Notes: generated by a model from the letters alone, not told the origin. A DNA stretch of 40,060 bases from Deltaproteobacteria bacterium (GCA_013812655.1 JACCTC010000137.1:1-40060), one strand, 5' to 3'; shown: positions 24,741 to 33,439, counted from the stretch's first letter. A program made the numbers and translations.

Positions 24741-25979
24741 TCAGTCGATCGACGTGTACTCGTCGACCACGATCTCGACCGGGCCGTCGTCGGGGATCTT
24801 GAGCCTCGCCGTCGTGCTCGAGTAGACCGACGTGTTGTAGACGGCACCGCTCGACGTCGACAGCCCGAGCCGGATGCCCTCGAGCGTGAGCTCGCGGCGA
24901 ACGCCACTCGCGACCGCGCGCACGACGTCGCCGATCGGTGCGTGCGGCGCCTGCTGCCAGTCCTCGACGATGGTCTCGCGCTGGTCGATCCGCTCGGTGC
25001 GCTTCCAGTGAATGCGGCGCCGCTTGCCCTCGATCTCGATGCCCCAGCGGTCGCGCTCGACCACCACGAACCGCAGCGTCCCGAGGCCGACGAGATCGAT
25101 AGAGGGTGCCGGATCGGGCGCGGTCACGATCTCGCAGCCGCGCGCGGCCAGCCCCGCGAGCGCCGCCTTGCCAGCCGCCGTCAGGCCACAGCCGACGAGC
25201 TCGAGCCGCGCGAGCGACCACTCCGGTAACAGTGCTGCGAGCCGGAGTGCGCCTGCATCCTCGAGCGGGTTGCGCGACAGCCGCAGCGTGCGCAGCCGAT
25301 CCGACGGCAGTCCGAGCAGATCGTCGAGGTGCTCGGGCTCGAGCCGGCACGCGCCGAGATCGAGGTGGTCGAGCTGCGGCAACAAATTACCGACCACGTC
25401 GAGCGACTCGCCGAGCCACGCGCCGGGCAGCGCGAGCCGCCGGCACCGCGGCAACAGCTGTGGCACGAACACGACGTCGCGCAGGAAGCCCTCGACGAGC
25501 GTGAAGTCCTCCACTGTCGGCCACGGCGTCTCACCGGCCAGCGGTTTCTCGAGCGCCTTGACCGAGCCCGCCGACGTCCACGTGCGGATGCGTGACAGCC
25601 ACGGGCGATCGCGGGCGAGCAGCTTGCGGGTGTCGTCGGTGATCTCGAGCTCGGTGATCGGCTCGCGCTCGAACAGCGGCTGCGCCGCGATCACGCCGGC
25701 CTCCGACGCCGCGACGCCCTCGACGAAGCCGAGCCGGGTGCGGAGCTGGCGCGGCATCAGCTCGGGCCACCAGGTCCGCGCGTGGTCGCGCAGGAGCTGG
25801 CGGCGGCGGTCGGCGAGCGTGACGGTCGGCCGCTGTGCGAGCTGGTGCTCGACGGTGATCAGCTCGCCGCGCGGATCGCCGTCCGCGAGCAACGCATCGG
25901 CATAGACGAGGCGCGCCTGGTCATCCGCCGGATCGTCGAGGATCCGCTGCAGCAACGATGTCCGCGCGCTCGTCACCAC
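24741..25979 (-). CDS. TIGR02996-type leucine-rich-repeat protein
   Basis: The protein has 412 residues with tandem GTG codons at the start. The N-terminus (ILDDPADDQARLVYADALLA then DGDPRGELI) matches the TIGR02996 repeat-companion domain, abundant in Myxococcota and Planctomycetes. Residues about 150-270 are leucine-rich repeats (LLPQLDHLDLGACRLEPEHL, LRTLRLSRNPLEDAGALRLA). The C-terminal 140 residues are unassigned and rich in beta-strand. No enzymatic motif is visible; LRRs bind proteins. It converges on the FHA-GGDEF gene (13-bp gap) and follows corA closely (10-bp gap), so it is likely transcribed with corA. Confidence 0.85.
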   Translation of the reverse strand: MVTSARTSLLQRILDDPADDQARLVYADALLADGDPRGELITVEHQLAQRPTVTLADRRRQLLRDHARTWWPELMPRQLRTRLGFVEGVAASEAGVIAAQPLFEREPITELEITDDTRKLLARDRPWLSRIRTWTSAGSVKALEKPLAGETPWPTVEDFTLVEGFLRDVVFVPQLLPRCRRLALPGAWLGESLDVVGNLLPQLDHLDLGACRLEPEHLDDLLGLPSDRLRTLRLSRNPLEDAGALRLAALLPEWSLARLELVGCGLTAAGKAALAGLAARGCEIVTAPDPAPSIDLVGLGTLRFVVVERDRWGIEIEGKRRRIHWKRTERIDQRETIVEDWQQAPHAPIGDVVRAVASGVRRELTLEGIRLGLSTSSGAVYNTSVYSSTTARLKIPDDGPVEIVVDEYTSID

Positions 25980-25989
25980 GAGCCGACGC

Positions 25990-27054
25990 TTACAGCACCT
26001 TGTTGCGCTTCATCAGCCACACCAGGCCCGCCGTGATCACCACGACCGCGATCCAGAAATACGCGTAGCCGTACTCCCAGCTCTTCTCGGGGAGCACGTC
26101 GAAGTTCATGCCGTAGACGCCGCAGAGGAACGTCAGGGGCAGGAAGATGATGCTGACGACGGTGAGCCGGCTCATCACCGCGTTCGTCTTGTGCGCGACG
26201 AGGGACATGTAGTTGTTGAGCGCGCCGGACAGGATGTCGCGATCGACGAGGACGTCCTGCAGCACGCGCTCGATCGTGCCGACCATGTTGCCGAGGAACG
26301 GTTGCGTCGCCTCGCTGACGAACGGCGACTTGCGCGTCGACAGATCGGTGAGCACCGCGCGCGCCGGCAGCACGACCTTGCGGAGGTGCAGGAGGTCCGA
26401 GCCGAGCTCCGAGGCCTCGGCGAACACCTTGTCGTTGACCTCGCCGATCAGCTGCGCCTGGACGTGCTCGACACGTTCCTCGAACTTCTTGTGGATGGCG
26501 AGGTAGTTGTCGATCAGGTGATCCCACAGCTCGTAGAGCAGGAAGCTCGGGCTCTGCGCGAACCGCACGAAGTCGGCGATGTAGGACTTGCGGACGGCCT
26601 CGAGGAACACCGGCTGCCCCTTGTGGAGCGTCAGCAGGAAGGACTCGCCCATGATCGCGTCGACGCGCTCGAGGTCGAACTTGTGACCGGCGAGTCGGCA
26701 GCCTGACAGCACGAGGTGCAGGTAGTCGTCGTAGCGCGCGATCTGGGTCGCGGGCTCGCGGGTCAGCGCGTCCTCGATGATCTCCGGCTCGCACAGCGCG
26801 ATCCTGGTGAGCACCTTGCGCGCCTCGTCGGCCTGGCCGACGTCGACGTCGATCCACACGAACTGCCCGGCTTCCATCGCGGGCTTGATGTCCTCGATGT
26901 TCAGCCGCCGGTGCAGCTTCGTCTTGAAGTCGAGCGAGACGATCGAGACCAGCGGGTCGGCGTTGATCGCGTGCTGCGACGCCGCCGCGCTGACGACGGT
27001 ATCGGTCTCGTCACCGTCGTCGTTGCCGGGTTCGTTCTCGACGTCGTCCGTCAC
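25990..27054 (-). CDS. corA: CorA-family divalent-cation transporter
   Basis: The protein has 354 residues with a GTG start. The acidic N-terminus is followed by the cytosolic funnel and long helices (LLYELWDHLIDNYLAIHKKF). Two C-terminal membrane segments are separated by the signature YGMNF: IIFLPLTFLCGVYGMNFDVL, then FWIAVVVITAGLVWLMKR. CorA forms pentamers importing Mg2+ and sometimes Co2+ or Ni2+. It lies 10 bp downstream of the PgsA-like gene and 10 bp upstream of the LRR gene, so the three probably form an operon. Confidence 0.95.
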   Translation of the reverse strand: MTDDVENEPGNDDGDETDTVVSAAASQHAINADPLVSIVSLDFKTKLHRRLNIEDIKPAMEAGQFVWIDVDVGQADEARKVLTRIALCEPEIIEDALTREPATQIARYDDYLHLVLSGCRLAGHKFDLERVDAIMGESFLLTLHKGQPVFLEAVRKSYIADFVRFAQSPSFLLYELWDHLIDNYLAIHKKFEERVEHVQAQLIGEVNDKVFAEASELGSDLLHLRKVVLPARAVLTDLSTRKSPFVSEATQPFLGNMVGTIERVLQDVLVDRDILSGALNNYMSLVAHKTNAVMSRLTVVSIIFLPLTFLCGVYGMNFDVLPEKSWEYGYAYFWIAVVVITAGLVWLMKRNKVL

Positions 27055-27064
27055 GACCCCGAGC

Positions 27065-28198
27065 TTACTGCAGGTGGTGATCGCGCGGGTCCACGGCGGC
27101 GGCTTCCCGTAGCGCCTTGTCGCGGATCCGCTTGTCGAGGAAGTAGTCGCGGCCGCGCCAGAATTCCGCAGCGACGCCGACGACGGAGACGATCACCGCG
27201 GCGATCGAGAAGTGCGCCGAGTAGTCCGGGAGCAGGAGCGCGGCCCCGAGCAGCGCGCTGATGCCGAGGACGCGGCTGCCCCACGCGAGCGACTTGGTCG
27301 CCTTCTTGTGGTGGGACATCAGGTTGTCGAGCCCACCGCATGCGAGCTCGAACGCGAGGATCGCGAAGACCGGCCACGCCGGCGCCGGGGTCTCGACGAG
27401 CACCCCGAACAGCAGACACGGCATCGTGATCGCGCCGATCAGGCGGACCGCGTCGGCCCGGTTGAAGTCACCGCGCGCGCGCAGCTGCGGCCAGCCGACG
27501 ATGATGTAGTCGAGCCCGCTGATCCAGGTGATCGCGACGACCGCGAGCATGATCCAGTTGAGCGACAGCTCGACGTCGCCGTGGAGGTGGAGCGCGAGGA
27601 TCGGCGCGACCGAGCCCGACATCACGAGCGCGCCGCGCCAGAACTTCTTCTTGACGACCGCGAAGTACGCCATCACGAGCAGCGGCAGGACCGTCAGCGT
27701 CCCGAGCAGCCAGGTCAGGTTGTCGGGGTTCTGGACGAGCGGGAACAGCAGCACGACACCGATGCCCTGCATCTGGGTCCACGTCTTGACCTTCGCGAGG
27801 TAGCTCGTCTTCAGCGCGAGGCCGCGCTGCTCGTACGCCGAGCGCAGCGCGGTGATGAAGAACTCGCGGACGAACATCAGCGCGCACGCCCACGCCGGGA
27901 TCAGCGCGACCTTGTCGTCGGCAAACGGCACGTAGGCGAACGCGATGAACACCTTGTCGGCGATCGGATCGAGCAGGCCGCCGAGCACCGTCGGGCCGTA
28001 CTTGCGCGCGAGCATGCCATCGACCCAGTCGGTACAGCCGATCAGCGTCCCCGCGATCAGCGCGCTCCACATGTACGGATTCCCGGCGAACCCCTCGTCG
28101 GCGCCCTTGTAGAGCAGCCAGCTGAGGAGCGGCATCGGGATCAGGCGCGCCAGGGTGACCTGGTTCGCGGTGATCCACGGCTTGCCCGGACTCGGCAC
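27065..28198 (-). CDS. pgsA: CDP-alcohol phosphatidyltransferase (PgsA-like), double length
   Basis: The protein has 377 residues with a GTG start, against about 185-200 for ordinary PgsA. The catalytic motif is complete: DGMLARKYGPTVLGGLLDPI then AD, matching DGxxAR-x8-Gx3Dx3D. NQVTLARLIPMPLLSWLL at the N-terminus is typical of phosphatidylglycerophosphate synthase. Beyond about residue 200 there is a second membrane half with similar order: a DAVRLIGAITMPCLLFGVL segment, then ELACGGLDNLMSHHK at the place of the motif. This suggests an internal duplication whose second active site has decayed. The enzyme would join CDP-diacylglycerol with glycerol-3-phosphate, a product of the glpK reaction encoded nearby. 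Confidence 0.85.
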   Translation of the reverse strand: MPSPGKPWITANQVTLARLIPMPLLSWLLYKGADEGFAGNPYMWSALIAGTLIGCTDWVDGMLARKYGPTVLGGLLDPIADKVFIAFAYVPFADDKVALIPAWACALMFVREFFITALRSAYEQRGLALKTSYLAKVKTWTQMQGIGVVLLFPLVQNPDNLTWLLGTLTVLPLLVMAYFAVVKKKFWRGALVMSGSVAPILALHLHGDVELSLNWIMLAVVAITWISGLDYIIVGWPQLRARGDFNRADAVRLIGAITMPCLLFGVLVETPAPAWPVFAILAFELACGGLDNLMSHHKKATKSLAWGSRVLGISALLGAALLLPDYSAHFSIAAVIVSVVGVAAEFWRGRDYFLDKRIRDKALREAAAVDPRDHHLQ

Positions 28199-28257
28199 GC
28201 CGGGAACCTATCACTATCGACGGAAAGCGAAAGACTCGGCGGTGACCCAGCTTGGCG

Positions 28258-28773
28258 TCAGTTGGGTTCGGGCACCTCGATCGTCAGCTCGACCACATCG
28301 CCCACGCGCAGGCGGTGGTTCTGCTTGAGGATCGGCTGACCGCCGACGCGGACCTTGCCATCCTCGAGCAGCCGGCGGGCCTTCGCGCGCGACAGGCCGG
28401 GAACCCGGGTCGCGAGGACCACGTCGATCCGCTCCTCGTCGTCCTCGGTGCCGACCGTGCCGCGGTGGTGCGTCATCGTGCCCAGGGCCTCGGCGGTCCA
28501 CGTGCCGGGCACCTTCACCAGACGTGCGGCGACCGCGGGCTCGAACGGCAGCTCGAGGAACAGCTCGTGCGCCTCGGCGACCCGAAACGCTAACGTCCCG
28601 CGCGGATAGGTGACGCCGCCAACCACGAAGCCCTTGAGCACCCGGCCCGCGCGCATCGTGTCGAGGTCATGGGGTGCCATCGCGGCGCGGATCTCGTCGG
28701 TGAGCTCGACCGGGGCATCCCAGTCGATCTTGATGGCACCGACGGTGCCGGGACCGTGCATCGTGAATCGCAC
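28258..28773 (-). CDS. S4-domain RNA-binding-like protein
   Basis: The protein has 171 residues with a GTG start (a later ATG at codon 5 is an alternative). The last 55 residues are an S4 domain: RIDVVLATRVPGLSRAKARR, then LEDGKVRVGGQPILK and HRLRVGDVVEL. The N-terminal 110 residues are not recognised. There is no pseudouridine-synthase catalytic domain. S4 domains bind structured RNA; role unknown. Confidence 0.75.
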   Translation of the reverse strand: MRFTMHGPGTVGAIKIDWDAPVELTDEIRAAMAPHDLDTMRAGRVLKGFVVGGVTYPRGTLAFRVAEAHELFLELPFEPAVAARLVKVPGTWTAEALGTMTHHRGTVGTEDDEERIDVVLATRVPGLSRAKARRLLEDGKVRVGGQPILKQNHRLRVGDVVELTIEVPEPN

Positions 28774-28802
28774 GCGGCGCAGCCTACACCCGCCAGTCGA
28801 TC

Positions 28803-28886
28803 GCGTCGCCAGGCGCGTCGCCAGGCGCGTCGCCAGGCGCGTCGCCAGCTGCGTCGCCAGCCGCGTCGCCAGGCGCGTCGCCTCGC
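28803..28886. repeat. 12-bp tandem repeat, seven units
   Basis: Seven 12-bp units, consensus GCGTCGCCAGGC, run head to tail with mismatches mainly in the last two bases and a diverged last unit. They lie between the S4-domain gene's start and the first vWA lipoprotein gene's stop, 9 bp from the latter. They are non-coding and suitable as a length-variable marker. Confidence 0.9.
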
Positions 28887-28894
28887 TCGTCGCG

Positions 28895-30274
28895 TCAGGT
28901 CGGCGGTGGCGTGGGCGTCGCCGTCACGCAGCTCGCCTTGACGTGGATGTCGGGCTCCGGCGTCGCGCCGCCGCGGTCGATCACGAGCTTGAGGTGAGGA
29001 TCGGTCTTCGTGTAAGAGCACTGCACCGCGTCCTCGACGATGCGCCAGCACGGCGCCGCGCCGCGATCGCATGCCGGCAGCACGCGGAGCTCCTCGTCGG
29101 GCGCCACGACGTGGCGGCGGACCTCGGTGACCGAGCAGTCGTACTGACCGCCTGGCGTCGCCGGATCGACGTCCGCGAGCGTGTTGTCGAAGCACGGATC
29201 GCCGAACGTGTCCTTTAAGGCCGCGCCGATCGCGGTGAGCCCTTCAGAGAGATCCTCGTCGCAGATCGTCGTGCGGATCGAGTGCTCGAACTGCGCGATG
29301 ACCTGCGCGGTGCGGACCGCGGGAAACGCCACGGCGCCGGCTGCGTTCTCGGGGCACGACTGCTTGAGCACCGTGATCGCGCCCTTCTTCGTGATCTCGA
29401 ACGGCGTCGGATCGCCGAGGATGCCGGCAACGATCACGTCGCGCGGATCGCGCTTCTTGCCGGCGAGGAACTCGACGTAGCGATCGACGGACGCGAGCAT
29501 CTCGGAGTCCTCGCGCGCGTGGCAGTCCTCGCGGCGACCGGTCGCATCCTCGAAGGCAGTCGCCGGCGTGTCGCACGCGACGCCCTGCGCGGTGCAGCGG
29601 AAGTTGACGACGTCGGAATACGTCGCATCCTGCGGGCCCGCGAACAGCGTGCTCTTCGCGAGCGAGCAGTCATCCTCGTCGGCGATCACGATCACCGCGA
29701 GGTACGCCGACTCGCGCACGAAGCCAGCATTGAGCGGGTTCGTCCCGTCGAGCGCGCGCTTCACGGCCTCGAGGTGCTGCTCGATGCCGCAGCCCGCGGT
29801 GCCGACGGTCGCGAGCTGCGCGAACGCATCGGTCAGCGTGCGCGTTCCGTAATTGGTCTGCCGTCCGCCGCTGCCGTCGGCGATGTTGCGCAGAAACCGC
29901 GGCCCGCCGGCGCCGAGCGGACGCAGCGTGCCGCCCTCGCCCTGGCCCGAGCAGCCGCCGATCGGGGTCGCCGTCGTGCCGTCGAGCGCGCTCGTGCCGA
30001 GGTTCGGGGTGATGACGCCGATCTGGACGTTCGGCAGCCCGCCGTCGAGCGACTCGAGCACGCCGATGAAGCGCGAGAAGTTCGCGCGCAGCGAGTCCTG
30101 CTCCTCCTTCATCGACAGCGAGTCATCGATCAGGAACAGGATGTCGACGTCTCGCCGCGGCACCGCGGGGATGTCCTTGACCTCGACCTTGCCCTGCTCC
30201 GGCAAGACCTCCGAGACCGTGCGGTCTGGACAGCCGGCGAGCAACGCGAGCACGACACAGCTCTTCGCGCGCAT
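28895..30274 (-). CDS. vWA-domain lipoprotein 1
   Basis: The protein has 459 residues. The ATG at 30274 was chosen over one 6 bp upstream because GGAGG then lies at a normal 7-base distance. The signal MRAKSCVVLALLAGC has lipobox LAGC and is followed by PDRTVSEV. The von Willebrand A domain has an intact metal-ion site DDSLS (DILFLIDDSLSMKEEQ) and a second acidic element IADEDDCS. It has many Cys, probably paired. The domain binds Mg2+ and mediates adhesion in many proteins. It is the most divergent of three paralogues and lies downstream of a strong terminator, so it likely has its own promoter, which I could not identify. Confidence 0.88.
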   Translation of the reverse strand: MRAKSCVVLALLAGCPDRTVSEVLPEQGKVEVKDIPAVPRRDVDILFLIDDSLSMKEEQDSLRANFSRFIGVLESLDGGLPNVQIGVITPNLGTSALDGTTATPIGGCSGQGEGGTLRPLGAGGPRFLRNIADGSGGRQTNYGTRTLTDAFAQLATVGTAGCGIEQHLEAVKRALDGTNPLNAGFVRESAYLAVIVIADEDDCSLAKSTLFAGPQDATYSDVVNFRCTAQGVACDTPATAFEDATGRREDCHAREDSEMLASVDRYVEFLAGKKRDPRDVIVAGILGDPTPFEITKKGAITVLKQSCPENAAGAVAFPAVRTAQVIAQFEHSIRTTICDEDLSEGLTAIGAALKDTFGDPCFDNTLADVDPATPGGQYDCSVTEVRRHVVAPDEELRVLPACDRGAAPCWRIVEDAVQCSYTKTDPHLKLVIDRGGATPEPDIHVKASCVTATPTPPPT

Positions 30275-30330
30275 TTTCATACCTCCGTTCTGGAGGTTCG
30301 TGCCGCAACGCTTCACGATCCGTCACGCCG

Positions 30331-30367
30331 AAAATAGAAAGACCGGGGAGGAGGTCCTCGCCCGGTC
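30331..30367 (-). terminator. Intrinsic terminator after vWA lipoprotein 2
   Basis: On the minus strand GACCGGG and CCCGGTC form 7-bp arms (30341-30367). The inner arms GAGG and CCTC are stacked on top with one bulged base. TTTCTATTTT follows directly (30331-30340). The strong GC stem plus T-rich tail, about 20 bp after the gene's stop codon, is a classical rho-independent terminator. Confidence 0.8.
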
Positions 30368-30387
30368 AGTCAGACGTCGTGAGCCGC

Positions 30388-31776
30388 TTACTCGGGCTCG
30401 GTGACGCAGTACGCGATCACGTGTGTGTCGGGCGGCGGCGCCTGCGTACGCTGGATGTCGAGGACGAAGTTGTCGCCACCCGGGCACTTTGCGGCGTCCT
30501 TCTTGATCTGCCAGCACGGCTTGACGCTCGCCGTCGCGTCACACTGCGGCAGCACGACCTCGTTCTGGTTCGGCTTGAGGTAGTTCGCGACGTCCGACAC
30601 CGAGCAGTCGATCGGATCGGCGAGGTTACCTTCGATGCACGGGTTACCGAGCGCGGTCTTCAGCAGCTGGGCGATCTGCTGCAGACCACCGGAGAGGTCG
30701 GGCTGGCAGATCGTCGTGAACGTCGAGCGGTTCGGGAACTGGTCGAGGAAGAACTTGATGCGAGTCGGCGGGTCGGCGACCTGCAGGCTGCCGGAGCCCT
30801 GATAGGTGCACGAGCGGCCGAGCGCGATCTGGTTCTGGTTGTTGATCTGGCGGGTCTCGATCGTGAACGGCTCGGTCGTGCCCATGATGCCGGCGACGAT
30901 GACCTTCGACGGGTCGCTCTTCAGGCCCTTGAGGTAGGTCACGAAGCCCGAGACCTTCGCGAGGTACTGCGAGTTCTCGTTCGGCGCGCACTGATCCTTG
31001 ACGCCGACGGTGTTCATCTGGTCCGGCGTGGCGCCGCCGACCGCGCAGGTCACGCCGAAGCGCGTGCAGCGGAACGACGTCAGCGGGCCGAGCGGGCCGG
31101 TGTCACCAGCGGCGAGCAGCGTACCGTTCGTCATCGAGCAGTCATCCTCGTCGGCGATGAAGATCACCGCGAGGAACGCGTCGGGGCGGAGGAAGCCCGG
31201 GTTCGCCGTGACGTTCTGCAGCGCGCGCTGCATCGACCACAGGTGCTGCTCGAAGCCGCAACCGGTGGCGCCGACGCGGGCCATCGTGCCGAAGACGGTC
31301 GCCAGATCACCGGAGTAGTTCTTGATGCGCTCACCCGGGGTCGTGCCGCGGATGTCGCTGATGAACGCGCCCGTCACGGCCGCGCCACTGGTGGTCAGCT
31401 TGCCGTCGTCACCGACGTTCGCGCAGCCACCTTGACCGACGGTACCGACGCCGGGCGCCGGCGTGCCTTCGGTGCCCTTGGTACCCATGTCCGACGTGAT
31501 CACGCCGATGTGAACGTCGGGCAGACCGCCTTCGATCGTGTTCAGCACGTTGACGAAGTTCGGAAAGTTCGAGGCGAGGTTCGACTGCTTGTCGGCCATC
31601 GATCCCGAGTCGTCGATGACGAACAGGATGTCGATGTTCCGGTTCACGGTCACCGGAATGTCCTTGTACTCGACGCGACCCTGCTGAGGATTGACCTCGG
31701 AGATCGTTCGATCGGGACAGCCGGTCAGCAGCGCTGCCAGGCCAACAAACGCAAACATGGATGACGCTGCACGCAT
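30388..31776 (-). CDS. vWA-domain lipoprotein 2
   Basis: The protein has 462 residues. The start is fixed by GGAGGTG with 6-base spacing and by the lipoprotein signal (FAFVGLAALLTGC, then PDRTISEV, the same block as lipoprotein 1). The metal-ion site is DDSGS (DILFVIDDSGSMADKQ), with IADEDDCS as second acidic element. Conserved Cys positions are shared with both paralogues. It has the best-equipped control region of the three: a sigma-54-type promoter at 31808-31823, a palindrome at 31876-31894, and a terminator at 30331-30367. It is probably displayed on the outer membrane. By analogy with the vWA domain of PilY1, a role in adhesion with type IV pili is plausible but inferred. Confidence 0.9.
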   Translation of the reverse strand: MRAASSMFAFVGLAALLTGCPDRTISEVNPQQGRVEYKDIPVTVNRNIDILFVIDDSGSMADKQSNLASNFPNFVNVLNTIEGGLPDVHIGVITSDMGTKGTEGTPAPGVGTVGQGGCANVGDDGKLTTSGAAVTGAFISDIRGTTPGERIKNYSGDLATVFGTMARVGATGCGFEQHLWSMQRALQNVTANPGFLRPDAFLAVIFIADEDDCSMTNGTLLAAGDTGPLGPLTSFRCTRFGVTCAVGGATPDQMNTVGVKDQCAPNENSQYLAKVSGFVTYLKGLKSDPSKVIVAGIMGTTEPFTIETRQINNQNQIALGRSCTYQGSGSLQVADPPTRIKFFLDQFPNRSTFTTICQPDLSGGLQQIAQLLKTALGNPCIEGNLADPIDCSVSDVANYLKPNQNEVVLPQCDATASVKPCWQIKKDAAKCPGGDNFVLDIQRTQAPPPDTHVIAYCVTEPE

Positions 31777-31807
31777 CTGGTTCACCTCCAAAGCTCGGTC
31801 AGCATAG

Positions 31808-31823
31808 AGCAACTGCGTGACCA
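31808..31823 (-). promoter_or_regulatory. Candidate sigma-54 promoter for vWA lipoprotein 2
   Basis: On the minus strand: TGGTCACGCAGTTGCT. The -12 element TTGCT is perfect and the GG-N10-GC spacing exact, but the -24 element TGGTCA is imperfect. The predicted transcript start near 31797 gives a 21-base leader containing GGAGGTG. Confidence 0.5.
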
Positions 31824-31875
31824 AGTTGAGTCCCGAGCAGTTTCAAACGCTTACTTTTCACGGCAGGCTCGCCAG

Positions 31876-31913
31876 CTGCCAACACTGTTGGCAGTTTCGA
31901 TCGAATGTTGGCA
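31876..31913. promoter_or_regulatory. Palindromic activator-site candidate (GCCAAC/GTTGGC) upstream of vWA 2
   Basis: CTGCCAACACTGTTGGCAG (31876-31894) is a perfect 19-bp palindrome with 9-bp arms and a single central base. A third half-site TGTTGGCA follows at 31906-31913, 20 bp (two helical turns) from the previous one. Relative to the predicted sigma-54 start the palindrome sits at about -79 to -97, standard for an enhancer. Similar half-sites lie upstream of vWA 3. Confidence 0.6.
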
Positions 31914-31921
31914 ACTGGATC

Positions 31922-32869
31922 CTAGTGATTTCCGTGGCTTGATCCACGCCACGGCCCGATCAGGTCGACCTCGTGGAGCTGTGTGGGGACCTCTGCGTCG
32001 TCGGGATCGACCGCGATCCAGGCCCGATCTTGCAACGTCAACGCGAGGCCTTCGACCTTGCAGGGCGCGCCGCCGATCGCGAGCGGAATCGCGCGGACCA
32101 CGTCGCCTTCGATCACGCCGAGCTGCGAGGCGAGCACCAGTCCATCGGCGATCGCATCGATGCTCGCCTCGGCCGCGGCCACGAAGAACACACGATCGTC
32201 GAACGCACAGGCGTCGGTGAAGCCGATCCGGATCCCGGAGACCTCGCCGAGGTCATAGCGATCGACCGCGCGAACCGCGGGCGGTGCGTCACCCGCGAGG
32301 AAGCGCCGGAACCCCGCGAGCTCGACGCGCGCGACCGCTGGACCGCGATCCGCGGGCCCCGTGTTGCCGCGATGAAACAGCCAGAGCTCGTCGCCGACGC
32401 AGGCGACGCCCTCGATGTTGAGCAGCGAGCCGAGCGCGTCGCGAACCCCTGCGTAGAACCGCGATCCGTCGACGATCACGATCTGTTCGGCCGCATCGCC
32501 AATCAGCCGGCAGATCGTCTCGCGCACCGGCAGCGAGCCCGAGCCGAACGCCCACAGCTCGCCGTCGACGACGACGCACGCCTCGAGATCGAGCTTGTCG
32601 AGCTTGTTGCCGAGCGCGATCTCGAAGCGCCGCCGGCCACCTGCACCGCGCGGCAACGCGATCGCCGTGACGTCGTCGCCGCGCACCCGCGCGATGAACG
32701 ACGCGTCGTCCTGGATCACCAGTAGATCTTCGCCGCGCACCGCGATCCCCGACGCCGCGCGCACGTGCGGCGGCCGATCGTCATCGGGATCGCCCGTGTC
32801 CGTGTACACGAGCGGGCGCACCGATCGCACACGCGCACCGAGCCGGTCATCGATGATCGCGCGCCGCAC
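31922..32869 (-). CDS. Unknown beta-propeller-like protein
   Basis: The protein has 315 residues with a GTG start and no signal peptide. It consists of repeated short strands with VRGEDLLVIQDDASFIARVR, VDGELWAFGSGSLP and VGDELWLFHRGN patterns, as in beta-propeller proteins (perhaps DUF6929-like, not certain). No catalytic residues are recognised. It lies 22 bp downstream of nothing related and ends 8 bp before the palindromic control region of vWA 2. The next genes upstream are a toxin-antitoxin pair. Confidence 0.7.
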   Translation of the reverse strand: MRRAIIDDRLGARVRSVRPLVYTDTGDPDDDRPPHVRAASGIAVRGEDLLVIQDDASFIARVRGDDVTAIALPRGAGGRRRFEIALGNKLDKLDLEACVVVDGELWAFGSGSLPVRETICRLIGDAAEQIVIVDGSRFYAGVRDALGSLLNIEGVACVGDELWLFHRGNTGPADRGPAVARVELAGFRRFLAGDAPPAVRAVDRYDLGEVSGIRIGFTDACAFDDRVFFVAAAEASIDAIADGLVLASQLGVIEGDVVRAIPLAIGGAPCKVEGLALTLQDRAWIAVDPDDAEVPTQLHEVDLIGPWRGSSHGNH

Positions 32870-32890
32870 GCGCGGAGCTTACGCGAGGGT

Positions 32891-33126
32891 TCAGAGCTTC
32901 GGTGGGCGCTCGCGACGACTATCCCAGATGTGCAGGATCTGGATCAGTTGCTTTGCGTCGTCGATTTCGAAGTAAACGTGACAGAGCGATTTCACCAACA
33001 AGATACGTTTCAGCGCCGGGTGTCGCTCTGTCGGGAACGGCGAGCCGAGACCTCTCGTGCTCTCGAGCAGCTCGATGGTTTCGAGCAGCTCTCGCGCGAA
33101 GGTGGTTTCGAGATGAACGCTTTCAC
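32891..33126 (-). pseudogene. RelE/ParE-family toxin, apparently frameshifted
   Basis: The expected start is GTG at 33126, which overlaps the antitoxin's TGA as GTGA and reads VKAF. After 12 bases the frame no longer encodes the toxin. The rest (LETTFARELLETIELLEST, then HVYFEIDDAKQLIQILHIWD and SRRERPPKL) lies one base out of register and runs to TGA at 32891. One missing base near 33114 would restore a continuous protein of about 79 residues, with the typical RelE/ParE HVYFEI core and Arg-rich end. Such toxins cleave mRNA at the ribosome or poison gyrase. A start further upstream in the shifted frame cannot be excluded. Confidence 0.65.
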
Positions 33127-33350
33127 GACTTCGCGACGAGGCGCAGGGCGAACGCGTGCGCGTCCTCGACCTCACCACGCGCGAATTGAGCTGCGGATGC
33201 TTCGAGCTCCGCTTCGAGCTCGCGTCGTTCAGCCGCGGTAAGCTCGTCACGTTCTGGGAGCAGAACTTCAACAGCCACGCCTTCGGGCAACTCGACGGGG
33301 TCGTCGAGAACGATCTGCCCGTCGTGGACGTGAGCTCGCAGCGCCTTCAC
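33123..33350 (-). CDS. Antitoxin of a type II toxin-antitoxin pair
   Basis: The protein has 75 residues with a GTG start. VKALRAHVHDGQIVLDDPVE is a beta-strand-rich N-terminus like small addiction-module antitoxins, and the C-terminal half is acidic and helical (AERRELEAELEASAAQFARG), the usual toxin-binding part. The 4-nt overlap with the toxin start supports the assignment. If the toxin is broken, the antitoxin is an orphan remnant. Confidence 0.7.
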   Translation of the reverse strand: MKALRAHVHDGQIVLDDPVELPEGVAVEVLLPERDELTAAERRELEAELEASAAQFARGEVEDAHAFALRLVAKS

Positions 33351-33439
33351 GATTCGCAGGATAGCATCGACCCAGCGGACGAAGTCGCGGCATGATCAGC
33401 GGGGGCGGTTGATCCGTGAAGACCCGAGGAGGAAGCGTC

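Noticed and set aside
30275-30330. Sigma-54 promoter for vWA lipoprotein 1
   Set aside because: A TTGC exists, but no GG lies at the required 10-bp distance on the minus strand.
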